NCBI RefSeq assembly: GCF_014217625.1 | Contig: NZ_CP043641.1 | Span: 3,472,001-3,536,000, forward strand | Direction of reading: 5' to 3' | DNA: 64,000 bases | DNA from: Leifsonia shinshuensis | GTDB taxonomy: Bacteria > Actinomycetota > Actinomycetes > Actinomycetales > Microbacteriaceae | Shown: positions 45,171 to 53,995 of the stretch, piece after piece | Numbering within the stretch: the first letter of the stretch is position 1 | Layout: each line of letters opens with the position of its first letter | The notes under the pieces: generated by a model | The model's input: the letters and a program-made list of their open reading frames with translations, nothing else | Told to the model about the DNA's origin: nothing | The model's database searches: none | Program-made: the position numbers and the translations under genes

Positions 45171-45275
45171 GGAGGCCGCCCGCCTCACCCGCTCCGCGCA
45201 CCACGCGGCAGGCGTCGCACCCGCGACCTCCCACCCCTCTCCGTTCCTTCCCACCGTCGCGAAAGGATCCACCCG

Positions 45276-46667
45276 ATGTCCCAGCTCGACCCCGCCATCT
45301 CCCCCGCCCGCACCGCCGAGACGCCCGACGACCTGGAGGCCGCCGGCCTGCGCCGCAGCCTCACCCTCCGACACATCGTGTTCCTGGGCCTCGCCTACAT
45401 GGCGCCGCTCGCTGTCTTCGACACCTTCGGGATCGTCGCCGACATCACGCACGGCCACGTCCCGCTCTCGTACCTGCTGGTGCTCGTCGCCGTCCTCATC
45501 ACGGCGCTCAGCTACGCCAAGATGGTGCGCTTCTACCCGCGCGCCGGCTCCGCCTACACGTACACCCGCGAGGCGATCAACCCGCACCTCGGCTTCCTGG
45601 TCGGCTGGGCGGCGACGCTCGACTACCTGCTGCTGCCGATGATCAACGCGCTGCTGTCGGCGATCTACATGACGGCGGCGTTCCCGGAGGTGCCGTCGTG
45701 GGTGTGGATCCTGTCCACCATCGTGGTCTGCACCGCGCTCAACCTGATCGGCGTGCGGATCGCGGCCAAGGTCAATGTGATCCTGGTCGTCATCCAGGTG
45801 GTCGTCGCGGTCGCGTTCGTCGGGCTCACGATCAAGAACATCGTGGAGGGCGCGAACGGCGCGCACTTCTCGATGACGCCGTTCCTGTCGCCGGGGATCG
45901 ACGCGGGCGCGATCGCGTCGGGCGCGGCGATCCTGGCGCTGTCGTTCCTCGGCTTCGACGCGGTGAGCACGCTCGCCGAGGAGGCCGAGCACCCGCGCCG
46001 GGACATCCCGCGCGCGATCCTCATCATCGTCGGCGTCGCCGGGCTGTTCTTCGTGAGCGTCACGTACGTCATGCAGGTGCTGTTCCCGGATGTGTCCACC
46101 GTCGGCAATATCGTCGGGGCGTCCCCGGAGATCGCGAAGTACATCGGCGGGGCGGCGTTCCAGGCGCTCTTCATCGGCGGCTACATGGTGGCCGTGCTCG
46201 GCTGCGGGATCACGCAGCAGATGAGCGCGGCGCGCCTTCTGTTCGCGATGGGCCGGGACGGCGCGCTGCCGAAGCGGTTCTTCGGCCGGCTCAACAAGGC
46301 GGGCGTCCCGGCCGGGAACGTGCTGCTGATCGCGGCGCTCGCGTGCTCGGCCGTCTTCCTCGACCTCAGCCGCGCGGCCTCCCTGATCAACTTCGGCGCG
46401 TTCGTGGCGTTCATCTTCGTCAACCTGTCGGTGATCTTCACCTACATCCGGTTCGTCAAGGAGCGCGGCTGGCGACCGGCCCTCGGCTTCGTGGTGCTGC
46501 CGGCGCTCGGGGTCGCGGTCAACGTGGCGCTGTGGTTCAGCCTGGAGCCGAGCGCGATGATCGTCGGCGCCGTGTGGGTGGCGATCGGCCTCGGCTATCT
46601 GCTGTGGCGGACGCGGCTGTTCCGGGTGGCGCCGCCGGCGTTGAGCGGACCGGTGGAGGAGCGCTGA
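45276..46667 (+). CDS. APC-superfamily amino acid/amine permease 1
   Basis: A 463-residue transporter with 12 predicted membrane helices. RHIVFLGLAYMAPLAVFDTF contains helix 1 and FYPRAGSAYTYTREAI is the APC consensus loop. Downstream of the amidohydrolase gene by 105 bp on the same strand; GAAAGGA precedes the ATG. It likely imports the amidohydrolase substrate in symport with protons. A bidirectional terminator follows. Confidence 0.92.
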   Translation: MSQLDPAISPARTAETPDDLEAAGLRRSLTLRHIVFLGLAYMAPLAVFDTFGIVADITHGHVPLSYLLVLVAVLITALSYAKMVRFYPRAGSAYTYTREAINPHLGFLVGWAATLDYLLLPMINALLSAIYMTAAFPEVPSWVWILSTIVVCTALNLIGVRIAAKVNVILVVIQVVVAVAFVGLTIKNIVEGANGAHFSMTPFLSPGIDAGAIASGAAILALSFLGFDAVSTLAEEAEHPRRDIPRAILIIVGVAGLFFVSVTYVMQVLFPDVSTVGNIVGASPEIAKYIGGAAFQALFIGGYMVAVLGCGITQQMSAARLLFAMGRDGALPKRFFGRLNKAGVPAGNVLLIAALACSAVFLDLSRAASLINFGAFVAFIFVNLSVIFTYIRFVKERGWRPALGFVVLPALGVAVNVALWFSLEPSAMIVGAVWVAIGLGYLLWRTRLFRVAPPALSGPVEER

Positions 46668-46669
46668 CC

Positions 46670-46706
46670 GGCGTCACGCCCCGAGCGGAGGGCGGGGCGT
46701 GACGCC
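46670..46706. terminator. Bidirectional terminator hairpin
   Basis: Perfect 14-bp stem (GGCGTCACGCCCCG and complement) with a 9-nt loop, between the convergent permease and MFS genes; no long T-tract. Confidence 0.75.
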
Positions 46707-46711
46707 TCCCG

Positions 46712-48211
46712 TCAGAGCTCGGCCGGGGCGGACTCCACTGCGGTCCGCCGCCGTCGCCGGGGCAGCGCCGCGATGAGGAGGCCGGCCAGCGCCAGCCCCG
46801 CGCTCAGGTACAGCCCCGGTCGGTAGTGCGCGAGCTGCTCCGCCAGGCCGGCCGGGTCGTGCGACCCGGCTCCCGCGGACGGGCCTCCCGCGATCAGCGC
46901 GGTCGTCACCGCCAGTGCGAGGGCGCCGCCGACCTGGGCGCTGGTCTGCACCAGTCCGGCCGCGAGGCCCTGCTCGTCGTCGTGGACGCCCGTCGTCGCC
47001 TGCACCTGGATGGACGGGAAGCCGACGCCGAAGCCGACGCCGAGCAGCACGACCGGAGGCAGCACGTCGAGCCAGTAGACCGGGGCGGTGCCGAGCCGGA
47101 GGAACAGCAGGTAGCCCGCGGAGAGCGAGCCGAGCCCGACCACGATCAGCGTGGTCGGCCCGAAGCGGTCGATCAGGCGGTCCGTGAACGGGGCGCTCGC
47201 GACCACGACCAGTCCGGTCGGCAGCAGTGCGAGCGCCATGGCGAGCGGCGACCAGCCGAGGACGTCCTGCAGGTAGAGCGTGAGCACGAACTGGAACGAC
47301 ACGTACGAGCCGAACAGCGTGATCGCGGTGAGGTTCGCGCGCAGCACCGACGCGACCCGGAAGATCCCGAACCGGATCAGCGGATGCCGCACCCGCAACT
47401 CCAGGACCACGAACGCGGCGAGCAGCACACCGGCGACCACGAAGCCGAGGACCGTCGGCAGCGAGCCCCAGCCGGCGCCGGGCGCGGAGACCACGGTGTA
47501 GACGAGCAGCAGCATCCCGGCCGCCAGCAGGATCGCGCCGACGACGTCGTGGCCGGCGCCGCGCTCGCGGGCGTCCTTCGGCACGAACAGGAACCCGAGC
47601 ACCAGCGCGAGCACGGCGAGCGGGACGGAGAAGAGGAACGTCCAGCGCCAGCTCAGCGACGTCATCAGGCCGCTCATGATGAGGCCGAGCGAGAAGCCGC
47701 TCGCGGCGAAGGTCGTGAAGATCGAGATGGCCTTGTTGCGCTCCGGCCCCTCCTCGAAGTTGGTCGTGATCAGCGAGAACGCCGCCGGGGCGGTGAACGC
47801 GGCTGCGACGCCCTTGACGAACCGGCTGGCGATCAGGAGGCCGGCGTCCATCGAGAGCCCGCCGGCGAGGGAGGCGACGGTGAAGACGCTGAGCGCGACC
47901 AGGAGCACGGTGCGCCGCCCGAGCAGGTCGGCCAGGCGTCCGCCGAGCAGCAGGAGGCTGCCGTAGCCGAGCACGTAGCCCGACACGATCCACTGCAGGG
48001 CGCCGGGCTGGAGGCCGAGCTCCTTGCCGATCGAGGGGAGTGCGACGCCGACCATCGAGACGTCGAGGCCGTCGAGGGCGATGACGATGCAGGTGGCGAA
48101 GAGCAGCAGCCAGCGGGCGCGGCTCCAGCGGACGGCCGGGGCGGAGCCGGCCGGGGACGGGTTCGGTGACGGCCGGACGGCGGGGCGGGAGGCGGTGTCG
48201 GAGTTCAGCAC
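46712..48211 (-). CDS. MFS transporter, DHA2-like (14 TMS) drug exporter
   Basis: A 499-residue major facilitator protein with about 14 helices. LQWIVSGYVLGYGSLLLLGG and RLADLLGRRTVLLV carry the MFS motif A; DGLDVSMVGVALPSIGKELG is the DHA2-type helix 1 motif. It probably exports a toxic compound by proton antiport. GTG 48211 was chosen: a promoter CTGACA-N17-TAGACT on the minus strand ends seven bases upstream, making the message leaderless. Divergent from a MarR gene, a common exporter-repressor pair. Confidence 0.9.
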   Translation of the reverse strand: MLNSDTASRPAVRPSPNPSPAGSAPAVRWSRARWLLLFATCIVIALDGLDVSMVGVALPSIGKELGLQPGALQWIVSGYVLGYGSLLLLGGRLADLLGRRTVLLVALSVFTVASLAGGLSMDAGLLIASRFVKGVAAAFTAPAAFSLITTNFEEGPERNKAISIFTTFAASGFSLGLIMSGLMTSLSWRWTFLFSVPLAVLALVLGFLFVPKDARERGAGHDVVGAILLAAGMLLLVYTVVSAPGAGWGSLPTVLGFVVAGVLLAAFVVLELRVRHPLIRFGIFRVASVLRANLTAITLFGSYVSFQFVLTLYLQDVLGWSPLAMALALLPTGLVVVASAPFTDRLIDRFGPTTLIVVGLGSLSAGYLLFLRLGTAPVYWLDVLPPVVLLGVGFGVGFPSIQVQATTGVHDDEQGLAAGLVQTSAQVGGALALAVTTALIAGGPSAGAGSHDPAGLAEQLAHYRPGLYLSAGLALAGLLIAALPRRRRRTAVESAPAEL

Positions 48212-48218
48212 GAGCCAA

Positions 48219-48246
48219 AGTCTATGACACGGAATAGATTGTGTCA
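48219..48246. promoter_or_regulatory. MFS promoter with TGACAC/GTGTCA inverted repeat
   Basis: On the minus strand, TAGACT (-10; 48219-48224) with CTGACA 17 bp further upstream. TGACAC (48225-48230) and GTGTCA (48241-48246) form an inverted repeat between the two boxes, a plausible MarR site. Confidence 0.5.
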
Positions 48247-48300
48247 GCAAAGTATGCACATTCATGTAGTTCGCAAGGAAGCGAGCGTATCATTGCACCC

Positions 48301-48687
48301 GTGAACGAACCGGTCGACGTCTCGGCCCGCTGGCGCGAGCTGCAGGGCCTCTACCTCAGCACCGCCGCCGAGCTCGAGCGCACCCTCCAGCAGACCCACC
48401 AGCTCGGCCTCAGCGAGTACGAAGTGCTCGACCTGGTCGCCGGCTACGCGAACGAGTCGTGCACCATGCGCAACCTCGTGGACCTCACCCCGATGACCCA
48501 GAGCGCACTCTCCCGCGTCGTCGAGCGCCTCGTGAAGGCGGGCCTCGTGGAGCGGAGCACCTGCGACTACGACCGGCGCGCGCTGTTCGTCGGCATCACC
48601 GCCGACGGCGCGCGCGTGCACGACGACGCCAAGCGCGAGTACGACGGGCTGCTGGAGAAGGCGTTCGCGGGGGCGGGCACCGCCTGA
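48301..48687 (+). CDS. MarR-family regulator of the MFS exporter
   Basis: A 128-residue protein. The DNA-binding part is TMRNLVDLTPMTQSALSRVV and the wing LVERSTCDYDRRALFVGIT with D-x-R-R. It is short for MarR (often 140-160) but both dimer and DNA-binding helices appear present. GTG 48301 was chosen because TATCAT (48288-48293) ends seven bases upstream; a GTG at 48241 would add 20 atypical residues. Confidence 0.85.
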   Translation: MNEPVDVSARWRELQGLYLSTAAELERTLQQTHQLGLSEYEVLDLVAGYANESCTMRNLVDLTPMTQSALSRVVERLVKAGLVERSTCDYDRRALFVGITADGARVHDDAKREYDGLLEKAFAGAGTA

Positions 48688-48780
48688 GGACAAGGGCGGA
48701 GTCCAGCCGAACCTCGCCCATCGCCGCTGCTTGCGCCCACTCCTGGCGGGCCGCCCATCGGGCGACCTAGCATGGACCCC

Positions 48781-49758
48781 ATGCGCGCGATCGTCCAGGA
48801 CGAGTTCGGCGACCCGGCACGGGTCCTGAAGGTGGAGGAGCGGCCGCTCCCCGAACCGGGGGCGGGGCAGGTGCGCGTCCGCACCGTCCTCTCGCCCATC
48901 CACAACCACGACCTGTGGACCATCCGCGGCACGTACGGCTTCAAGCCGGCGCTGCCGGCGGGTGCTGGCACCGAGGCTGTGGGCGTCGTGGACGCGGTCG
49001 GCGACGGGGTCACGGCGCTCAGCGTCGGGCAGCGCGTGGTCACGGGCGGGACCTTCGGGGTCTGGGCCGAGGCGTTCGTCGCGCCGGCCGGGGCGCTCAT
49101 CCCGGTGCCGGACGGGCTCTCCGACGAGGTGGCCGCCCAGCTGGTCGCGATGCCGTTCAGCGCTCTGAGCCTGCTCGACTCGCTCGACGTGAAACCGGGG
49201 GAGGTCATCCTCCAGAACGCGGCGAACGGCGCGGTCGGGCGGCTGCTCGCCCAGTTCGCGGCGACCCGCGACGAGAAGGTCATCGGGATCGTCCGGCGCC
49301 AGCACGACGCCGACGCGCTCGCAGCACAGGGCATCCCGAACCTGGTCGCGACCGCCGGCGACGACTGGCGCGAGCGCGTGCGCGACCTCGCGGACGGCGC
49401 GCCCATCGCGGTCGCGGTCGACTCGGTCGGCGGCGACGCGAGCGGCGACCTCACGGGTCTCCTGTCCGACGGCGGCACGCTGGTGTCGTTCGGCTCGACC
49501 GGCGGCGAGCCCATGCGGATTCCGTCCGGCGATGTCATCTTCCGGCAGATCGCGGTCACGGGCTTCTGGGGCAGCAAGGTGAGCGCCTCGATGGAGCCGG
49601 GGAAGCGCGCCGAGCTGTTCGGCGAACTCATCCGCGCCGCGGCGACGGGTGCGATCACGCTGCCGGTGGAGGCCGTGTTCGGGTTCGACCAGGTCCGGGA
49701 GGCGGTGGAGGTCGCCACCCGCTCCGGCCGCTCCGGCAAGGTGCTGCTGCGCCCCTAG
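48781..49758 (+). CDS. Zinc-independent medium-chain dehydrogenase (quinone oxidoreductase-like)
   Basis: A 325-residue MDR enzyme. DPARVLKVEERPLPEPGAGQ and GTYGFKPALPAGAGTEAVGV form the catalytic domain; ILQNAANGAVGRLLAQFA replaces the usual AAxGGVG nucleotide motif. The cysteines that hold zinc in alcohol dehydrogenases are absent, as in 2-enoyl or quinone reductases (ETR/MECR-like). ATG 48781 is favoured over the ATG nine bases earlier because TAGCAT (48768-48773) ends seven bases before it. Single gene. Confidence 0.87.
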   Translation: MRAIVQDEFGDPARVLKVEERPLPEPGAGQVRVRTVLSPIHNHDLWTIRGTYGFKPALPAGAGTEAVGVVDAVGDGVTALSVGQRVVTGGTFGVWAEAFVAPAGALIPVPDGLSDEVAAQLVAMPFSALSLLDSLDVKPGEVILQNAANGAVGRLLAQFAATRDEKVIGIVRRQHDADALAAQGIPNLVATAGDDWRERVRDLADGAPIAVAVDSVGGDASGDLTGLLSDGGTLVSFGSTGGEPMRIPSGDVIFRQIAVTGFWGSKVSASMEPGKRAELFGELIRAAATGAITLPVEAVFGFDQVREAVEVATRSGRSGKVLLRP

Positions 49759-49943
49759 CCCGCCTGCGCCGCGCTCGGAGCGCGCCGACACGCCGCTCCC
49801 GTGTCGCCCGGATTGGGGGACAGATTCGTGTCCTCCAAACGACCCACAGAACGTTCTTTCTGGCTATGCTCGCCCTGACGCACCGAAGCGTCGCAGTTCC
49901 ACCGCCTTTTGCCCCGACCCGAACCAAGCGGAAGGACGTCATT

Positions 49944-50414
49944 GTGAACCCCTCGAACGGCACCACCGTCGATCCCGAGAAGGCCGCCGAGCGCGCGCAC
50001 GTGCTCCTCGAGCACGAGATCACCGCCCGCCTCGACGCCGTCCGCGAGCTCGCCAAGCGGCTCAACGACCTCGACAGCGCCATCGCCGACTACGTCTCCG
50101 CCTGGCAGGTCGCTCAGCGCGCCGGCTGGACGGACGGCACCCTCTCCGACATCGGCCTGCGCGCACCGGAGTCGCTGCCGGCCCCGAGCGGTCGCCGCTC
50201 CGCCGACACCGAGACCGCCTCCGCGCCCGTCGCCCCGGCGACCCCCTCGTCCCCGGCACTCGCCCCCGTCGTCGCCCTGACTCCGCCGCCCGCTCCTGCG
50301 CCGGCGCCCGTCGTCTCCGCCCCGGCCTTCGGCCCGGCGCCGACGCTCGGCTCGGTGTCGTCGTTCCCGTCGACCTCGAGCTCCCCGACCGTCGTCACGA
50401 CGCCCACGCACTGA
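49944..50414 (+). CDS. Hypothetical protein with Pro/Ala-rich tail
   Basis: A 156-residue protein I do not recognise. The N-terminal half is helical and charged (EHEITARLDAVRELAKRLND), and contains SAWQVAQRAGWTDGTLSDIG; the second half (from about residue 75) is Ala/Pro/Ser/Thr-rich and probably disordered. GTG start follows GGAAGGA. It lies 92 bp before another hypothetical gene with a very similar translation start (GAAGGAC then GTGAAC), suggesting a common transcript. Confidence 0.65.
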   Translation: MNPSNGTTVDPEKAAERAHVLLEHEITARLDAVRELAKRLNDLDSAIADYVSAWQVAQRAGWTDGTLSDIGLRAPESLPAPSGRRSADTETASAPVAPATPSSPALAPVVALTPPPAPAPAPVVSAPAFGPAPTLGSVSSFPSTSSSPTVVTTPTH

Positions 50415-50506
50415 CCTAGCAATCGCCCGCGGACGCCGCGCGCCCGCCGCCTCGCAAGCAGCACCACCCCACCCGAGACAGTCACGTCTACCCGAAGGAC
50501 ACGTCT

Positions 50507-50983
50507 GTGAACCACCACACCTCCTACGACCGCGCCCACGACGACGCGCAGCGGCTCGCCCGCCGCCACGAGCGCGACCTGCACTGGGCCAAGGAACGCC
50601 GCCGCCAGCAGGAGCGCGAGATCGTCGCGGCCTCCGCGCTGCTCGCCTCGAGCCGCTGGTCGCTCGCGCGCCGGACCGTCCTGGTCTCCGTCGCACTCCT
50701 GGCGGCGATCGCGGCCGCGACGGGCTTCGCGGCGTCGGCGCACCTCCCGGCCGGCTGGCTGCTGCTCGCCGACGCGGTGGCGGTCGCGCTCGCGGTGACC
50801 GTGGTGATCGGCGCGACCGTCTCGCTGGTCGGCGTCCGCTCCCGCCGGGCGGCGGCCCGCGAGCTGGTGGCGTCGCACGAGGCGCGGCTGTCGCACACGC
50901 AGTACCACATCCACGAGAGCGTCCACACGTTCATCGACGCGCACGTGGAGGTCGTGAACACGCGCCCAGCGCGCGTGGCCTGA
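50507..50983 (+). CDS. Hypothetical two-helix membrane protein
   Basis: A 158-residue protein of unknown function. A basic, coiled N-terminus (HHTSYDRAHDDAQRLARRHE) precedes two membrane helices (TVLVSVALLAAIAAATGFAA and ADAVAVALAVTVVIGATVSL), then a His-containing soluble tail (EARLSHTQYHIHESVHTFID). GTG start follows GAAGGAC. Probably co-expressed with the preceding hypothetical gene. Confidence 0.65.
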   Translation: MNHHTSYDRAHDDAQRLARRHERDLHWAKERRRQQEREIVAASALLASSRWSLARRTVLVSVALLAAIAAATGFAASAHLPAGWLLLADAVAVALAVTVVIGATVSLVGVRSRRAAARELVASHEARLSHTQYHIHESVHTFIDAHVEVVNTRPARVA

Positions 50984-51089
50984 CGCGCTCCGCCTGAGAG
51001 ACGCGCAACGTTTCCGGGTGCTCTCTTAGAGGTTGCTGAGCCGAAAAGTGCTTGACTGAGGAGTCCGCCCGACAAAGGAGACCCCTCTC

Positions 51090-51758
51090 GTGAAGCCCGC
51101 CCAGCTCCGCATCCCCCGACACTGGATCGTCTGGACCGTGGTCCTGTTCGTCCTGACCTTCGCGCTCGGCTTCGCCGCCAAGTGGATCGTCGCGCTGCGC
51201 TTCGACTCGCTCGACGCCGCGGTCAACAAGGTGAACTCGCCGCTGCTCGACAAGGTCGCGCTGCTGCTGGACCAGCTCGACAGGCCGACGATCGTCGCGG
51301 TCATCCTCGTGATCACCTTCGTGATCCTGCTGTTCGTGAAGGGCTGGCGGCTCGCCCTCGGCGCCGTCGTGGTGACCGGGCTCGGCTGGCTCACCACTCT
51401 GGCCGTGAAGGCCGTCGTCGCCCAGCCACGCCCCACGACCGCAGGGCTGACCCACCTCCTGCACGTGAACCCCGCGACGCTCAGCTACCCGAGCGGCCAC
51501 GTGGTGTTCGCCACCGCCCTGGTGACGGCGCTGGCGATGGTGTGCCGCGGAACGCTCGCCCGCACGATCGTCATCGTGGTGGGCGCCGTCTTCGTCGCCG
51601 TCGTCATGTGGTCGCGGCTCTACGTCGGGGTCCACTACGGGACGGACGTGGTCGGCGGCGTGCTCAACGGCGTCGCGGGCGTGCTGCTGTTCGCCGGGCT
51701 GTGGAACCTCGTCGCCGCGCGGGTGTTCCCCGCCGGCGGCCGCCGCGTCGCCGCGTAA
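51090..51758 (+). CDS. PAP2-family phosphatase (membrane)
   Basis: A 222-residue membrane phosphatase with six likely helices. The three acid-phosphatase motifs are present: KAVVAQPRP, LSYPSGHVVFATA and SRLYVGVHYGTDVVGG, holding the catalytic His residues. Substrates are typically undecaprenyl or other lipid pyrophosphates at the outer face. The GTG start is preceded by AAAGGAG. Convergent with the PhzF-like gene; no partner gene. Confidence 0.9.
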   Translation: MKPAQLRIPRHWIVWTVVLFVLTFALGFAAKWIVALRFDSLDAAVNKVNSPLLDKVALLLDQLDRPTIVAVILVITFVILLFVKGWRLALGAVVVTGLGWLTTLAVKAVVAQPRPTTAGLTHLLHVNPATLSYPSGHVVFATALVTALAMVCRGTLARTIVIVVGAVFVAVVMWSRLYVGVHYGTDVVGGVLNGVAGVLLFAGLWNLVAARVFPAGGRRVAA

Positions 51759-51764
51759 CGCGCC

Positions 51765-52640
51765 TCAGAGGTGGAGGGCGCCGGACGCGGAGAGGACCCC
51801 CGAGCCGGTCAGCGCGACCCGTTCTCCGTCGACCGTGACGGTCAGAAGGCTCGGCCGGCCCAGGGCCCGCCCCTGGCGGATCCGCACCGGATCCCCCGCC
51901 GGAGCCGACCCGTCGCGGACGAGCAGGGCCGCCAGCGGTCCCGCCGCCGTGCCGGTAGCCGGGTCCTCGGCGATCCCGACCGTCGGGTTGAAGAACCGGG
52001 CGTCGGCGTCCTCGCCGTCGCTCCCGACCGCGTACAGATAGCAGCCCTCGCCGCCCGCCTCCGCCAGAAGCGCCTTCAGCGCGGCCGCGTCCGGGGCGGC
52101 CGCGTCGACCGCCGCCGAGCCGGACGCCCGCACGAGAAGGTGGGCGGCGCCGGTGGAGCCGACCTCCGGACGAGGGCTCGGGGCGAGCCCCTCCGGGTCG
52201 AGGCCGAGGGCGCGCGCCAGGCGTTCGCAGCCGACGTCCGCCGGCGAGAAGACCGGGGCGGACTGCTCCATCGTCACCACGGGCCTGCCGTCGGCGAGAC
52301 GCGAGACCGTCACCGGCAGGAGGTCCCCGCCGAGCTGCTGCACGAACCGGTCGCGCGCCGGATCGAGCCGTCCGGAGCCGGCCAGCCAGATCCAGGCGCC
52401 CATCGCGTTGTGGCCGGCGCCGCCGACCTCCACGCCCGCCGGGGTGAACGACCGGAGACGCACGTCGGCCCCGGCGGCGGTCGGGCGGCACAAGAATGTC
52501 GTCTCGGACTGATTGAACTCGCGCGCGATCGCGCGCAGTTGCGCCTCGGTAAGCGCGTCCGCGTCGGGAACCAGCGCGAGCGGGTTGCCGGTGAGCGGCT
52601 CGTCGGCGAACACGTCGACCCAGAGGAACGGCAGGTCCAT
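51765..52640 (-). CDS. PhzF-family isomerase/epimerase-like protein
   Basis: A 291-residue protein of the diaminopimelate-epimerase fold. The family catalytic Glu is in EFNQSETTFL (Glu 46); GVEVGGAGHNAMGAWIWLA and VGIAEDPATGTAAGPLAALL are conserved substrate-binding loops. PhzF isomerises dihydro-hydroxyanthranilate in phenazine synthesis, but no other phz gene is here, so another small-molecule isomerisation is likelier. Single gene, divergent from the flavin oxidoreductase pair. Confidence 0.9.
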   Translation of the reverse strand: MDLPFLWVDVFADEPLTGNPLALVPDADALTEAQLRAIAREFNQSETTFLCRPTAAGADVRLRSFTPAGVEVGGAGHNAMGAWIWLAGSGRLDPARDRFVQQLGGDLLPVTVSRLADGRPVVTMEQSAPVFSPADVGCERLARALGLDPEGLAPSPRPEVGSTGAAHLLVRASGSAAVDAAAPDAAALKALLAEAGGEGCYLYAVGSDGEDADARFFNPTVGIAEDPATGTAAGPLAALLVRDGSAPAGDPVRIRQGRALGRPSLLTVTVDGERVALTGSGVLSASGALHL

Positions 52641-52772
52641 GCGCTCATCCTGTCGCAGCCGGGCGCCAGGCGGGGCAGGTTACGGCGCATTTCGGGCGTG
52701 CGTCCGGCGCTCCCCGCCGGGCGATAGCGTTCTGCGCAACGCAACCCGTCCCGAGACCTCCCGAGGTGCACC

Positions 52773-53990
52773 ATGCCCAGCGACACCGTCGTCAGCCCCG
52801 CCAGCGCCGTCGCGCCCGCTCGCGTCATCGCGACCGACGCGGAGGCGCGCGCCGCCGCCCGCGCGTTCGCAGAGACCGTGCGCCCGCACGCCGCGCAGAT
52901 CGACGCCGACCGGCGCATCCCGATTGAGATCGTCGACGCGTTCAGCGCGACCGGGCTGTGGGCGATCACCATTCCCCGCGAGTACGGCGGTGCGGAGGTG
53001 TCGCACGCGACCCTCGCCGACGTCATCGCCACGGTGTCCGCCGTCGAGCCGTCGCTCGGGCAGATCCCGCAGAACCACTTCTGTTTGGTGGAGGACATCC
53101 GCCTCTCCGGCACGCCGCAGCAGAAGGAGTTCTTCTTCGGGCTCGTGCTCTCTGGCGCGCGCTTCGCCAACGCATTCTCGGAGGCCGGCGGCAAGAACGT
53201 GGCGGAGATCCAGACCCGGCTCGTGCACGACGGCGACGAGGTCGTCGTGACCGGCAGCAAGTTCTACTCGACCGGTTCGGCCTACGCGCACTGGATCCCG
53301 GTCCTCGCCGTGGACGAGGACGGGCTCGAGCAACTCGTCTTCACCGAGCGCGACTCCGACGGCCTGACCGTCGTGGACGACTGGTCGGCGTTCGGCCAGC
53401 GCGCGACCTCCAGCGGCTCGGTCGTGCTGGAGGGGCTGCGGGTCCCGGCCGACCGGGTGTTCCCGATGCACACCGAGTACGAGAACCCGACGATCGCCGG
53501 GCCGTTCGCCCAGCTCACCACCGCCGCGATCGACCTCGGCATCGCCCGCGGCGCGATCCGCGAGACGCACGACGCCGTCCGCGTCGCGCGGCCCTGGATC
53601 GACAGCGGTGTCGACTCCGCGGCCAAGGACCCGCTGACCCTGGAGCGGCTCGGCCGCCTCGACATCGACCTCGCCGCTGCGGAGGCGCTCACCGAGAAGG
53701 CCGGCGAGGCCATCGACACGGCCAAGCCCGCGGCCGACGAGGCCAACGTGGCCGCGGCCTCCATCGCCGTCGCGCGCGCCAAGGTCCTGACCACCGAGCT
53801 GTCGCTGGAGGCCTCCACCCGACTGCTCGAGCTGGGCGGAACCCGCGCGACCCTCGGCGCCAAGGCGCTCGACCGGTACTGGCGCAATGCCCGCGTCCAC
53901 ACGCTGCACGACCCGGTGCGCTGGAAGCCGGTCATCATCGGTGACTACGCGCTCAACGGCACGCTGCCCGCGCGGCACTCCTGGATCTGA
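52773..53990 (+). CDS. SfnB/DszC-like flavin monooxygenase (acyl-CoA dehydrogenase fold)
   Basis: A 405-residue protein of the acyl-CoA dehydrogenase fold, closest in layout to SfnB and DszC sulfur-acquisition monooxygenases: LWAITIPREYGGAEVSHATL, ANAFSEAGGKNVAEIQTRLV, GSKFYSTGSAYAHWIPVLAV and the end NARVHTLHDPVRWKPVIIGD. These use reduced FMN and O2 rather than acyl-CoA. GAGGTG precedes the ATG. It lies 5 bp before a DszA/NtaA-type monooxygenase, so a two-step desulfurisation of an organosulfur compound is likely. A flavin reductase is not adjacent. Confidence 0.88.
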   Translation: MPSDTVVSPASAVAPARVIATDAEARAAARAFAETVRPHAAQIDADRRIPIEIVDAFSATGLWAITIPREYGGAEVSHATLADVIATVSAVEPSLGQIPQNHFCLVEDIRLSGTPQQKEFFFGLVLSGARFANAFSEAGGKNVAEIQTRLVHDGDEVVVTGSKFYSTGSAYAHWIPVLAVDEDGLEQLVFTERDSDGLTVVDDWSAFGQRATSSGSVVLEGLRVPADRVFPMHTEYENPTIAGPFAQLTTAAIDLGIARGAIRETHDAVRVARPWIDSGVDSAAKDPLTLERLGRLDIDLAAAEALTEKAGEAIDTAKPAADEANVAAASIAVARAKVLTTELSLEASTRLLELGGTRATLGAKALDRYWRNARVHTLHDPVRWKPVIIGDYALNGTLPARHSWI

Positions 53991-53995
53991 CCGCC

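Noticed and set aside
43415..46702. Very long open frame on the plus strand overlapping the amidohydrolase and APC permease
   Set aside because: Arg/Pro/Gly-rich translation with no motif; it is an alternate frame of two well-supported genes in G+C-rich DNA.
51765..52640. Phenazine biosynthesis locus
   Set aside because: A lone PhzF-family gene without phzA, B, D, E or G; the family is broad.
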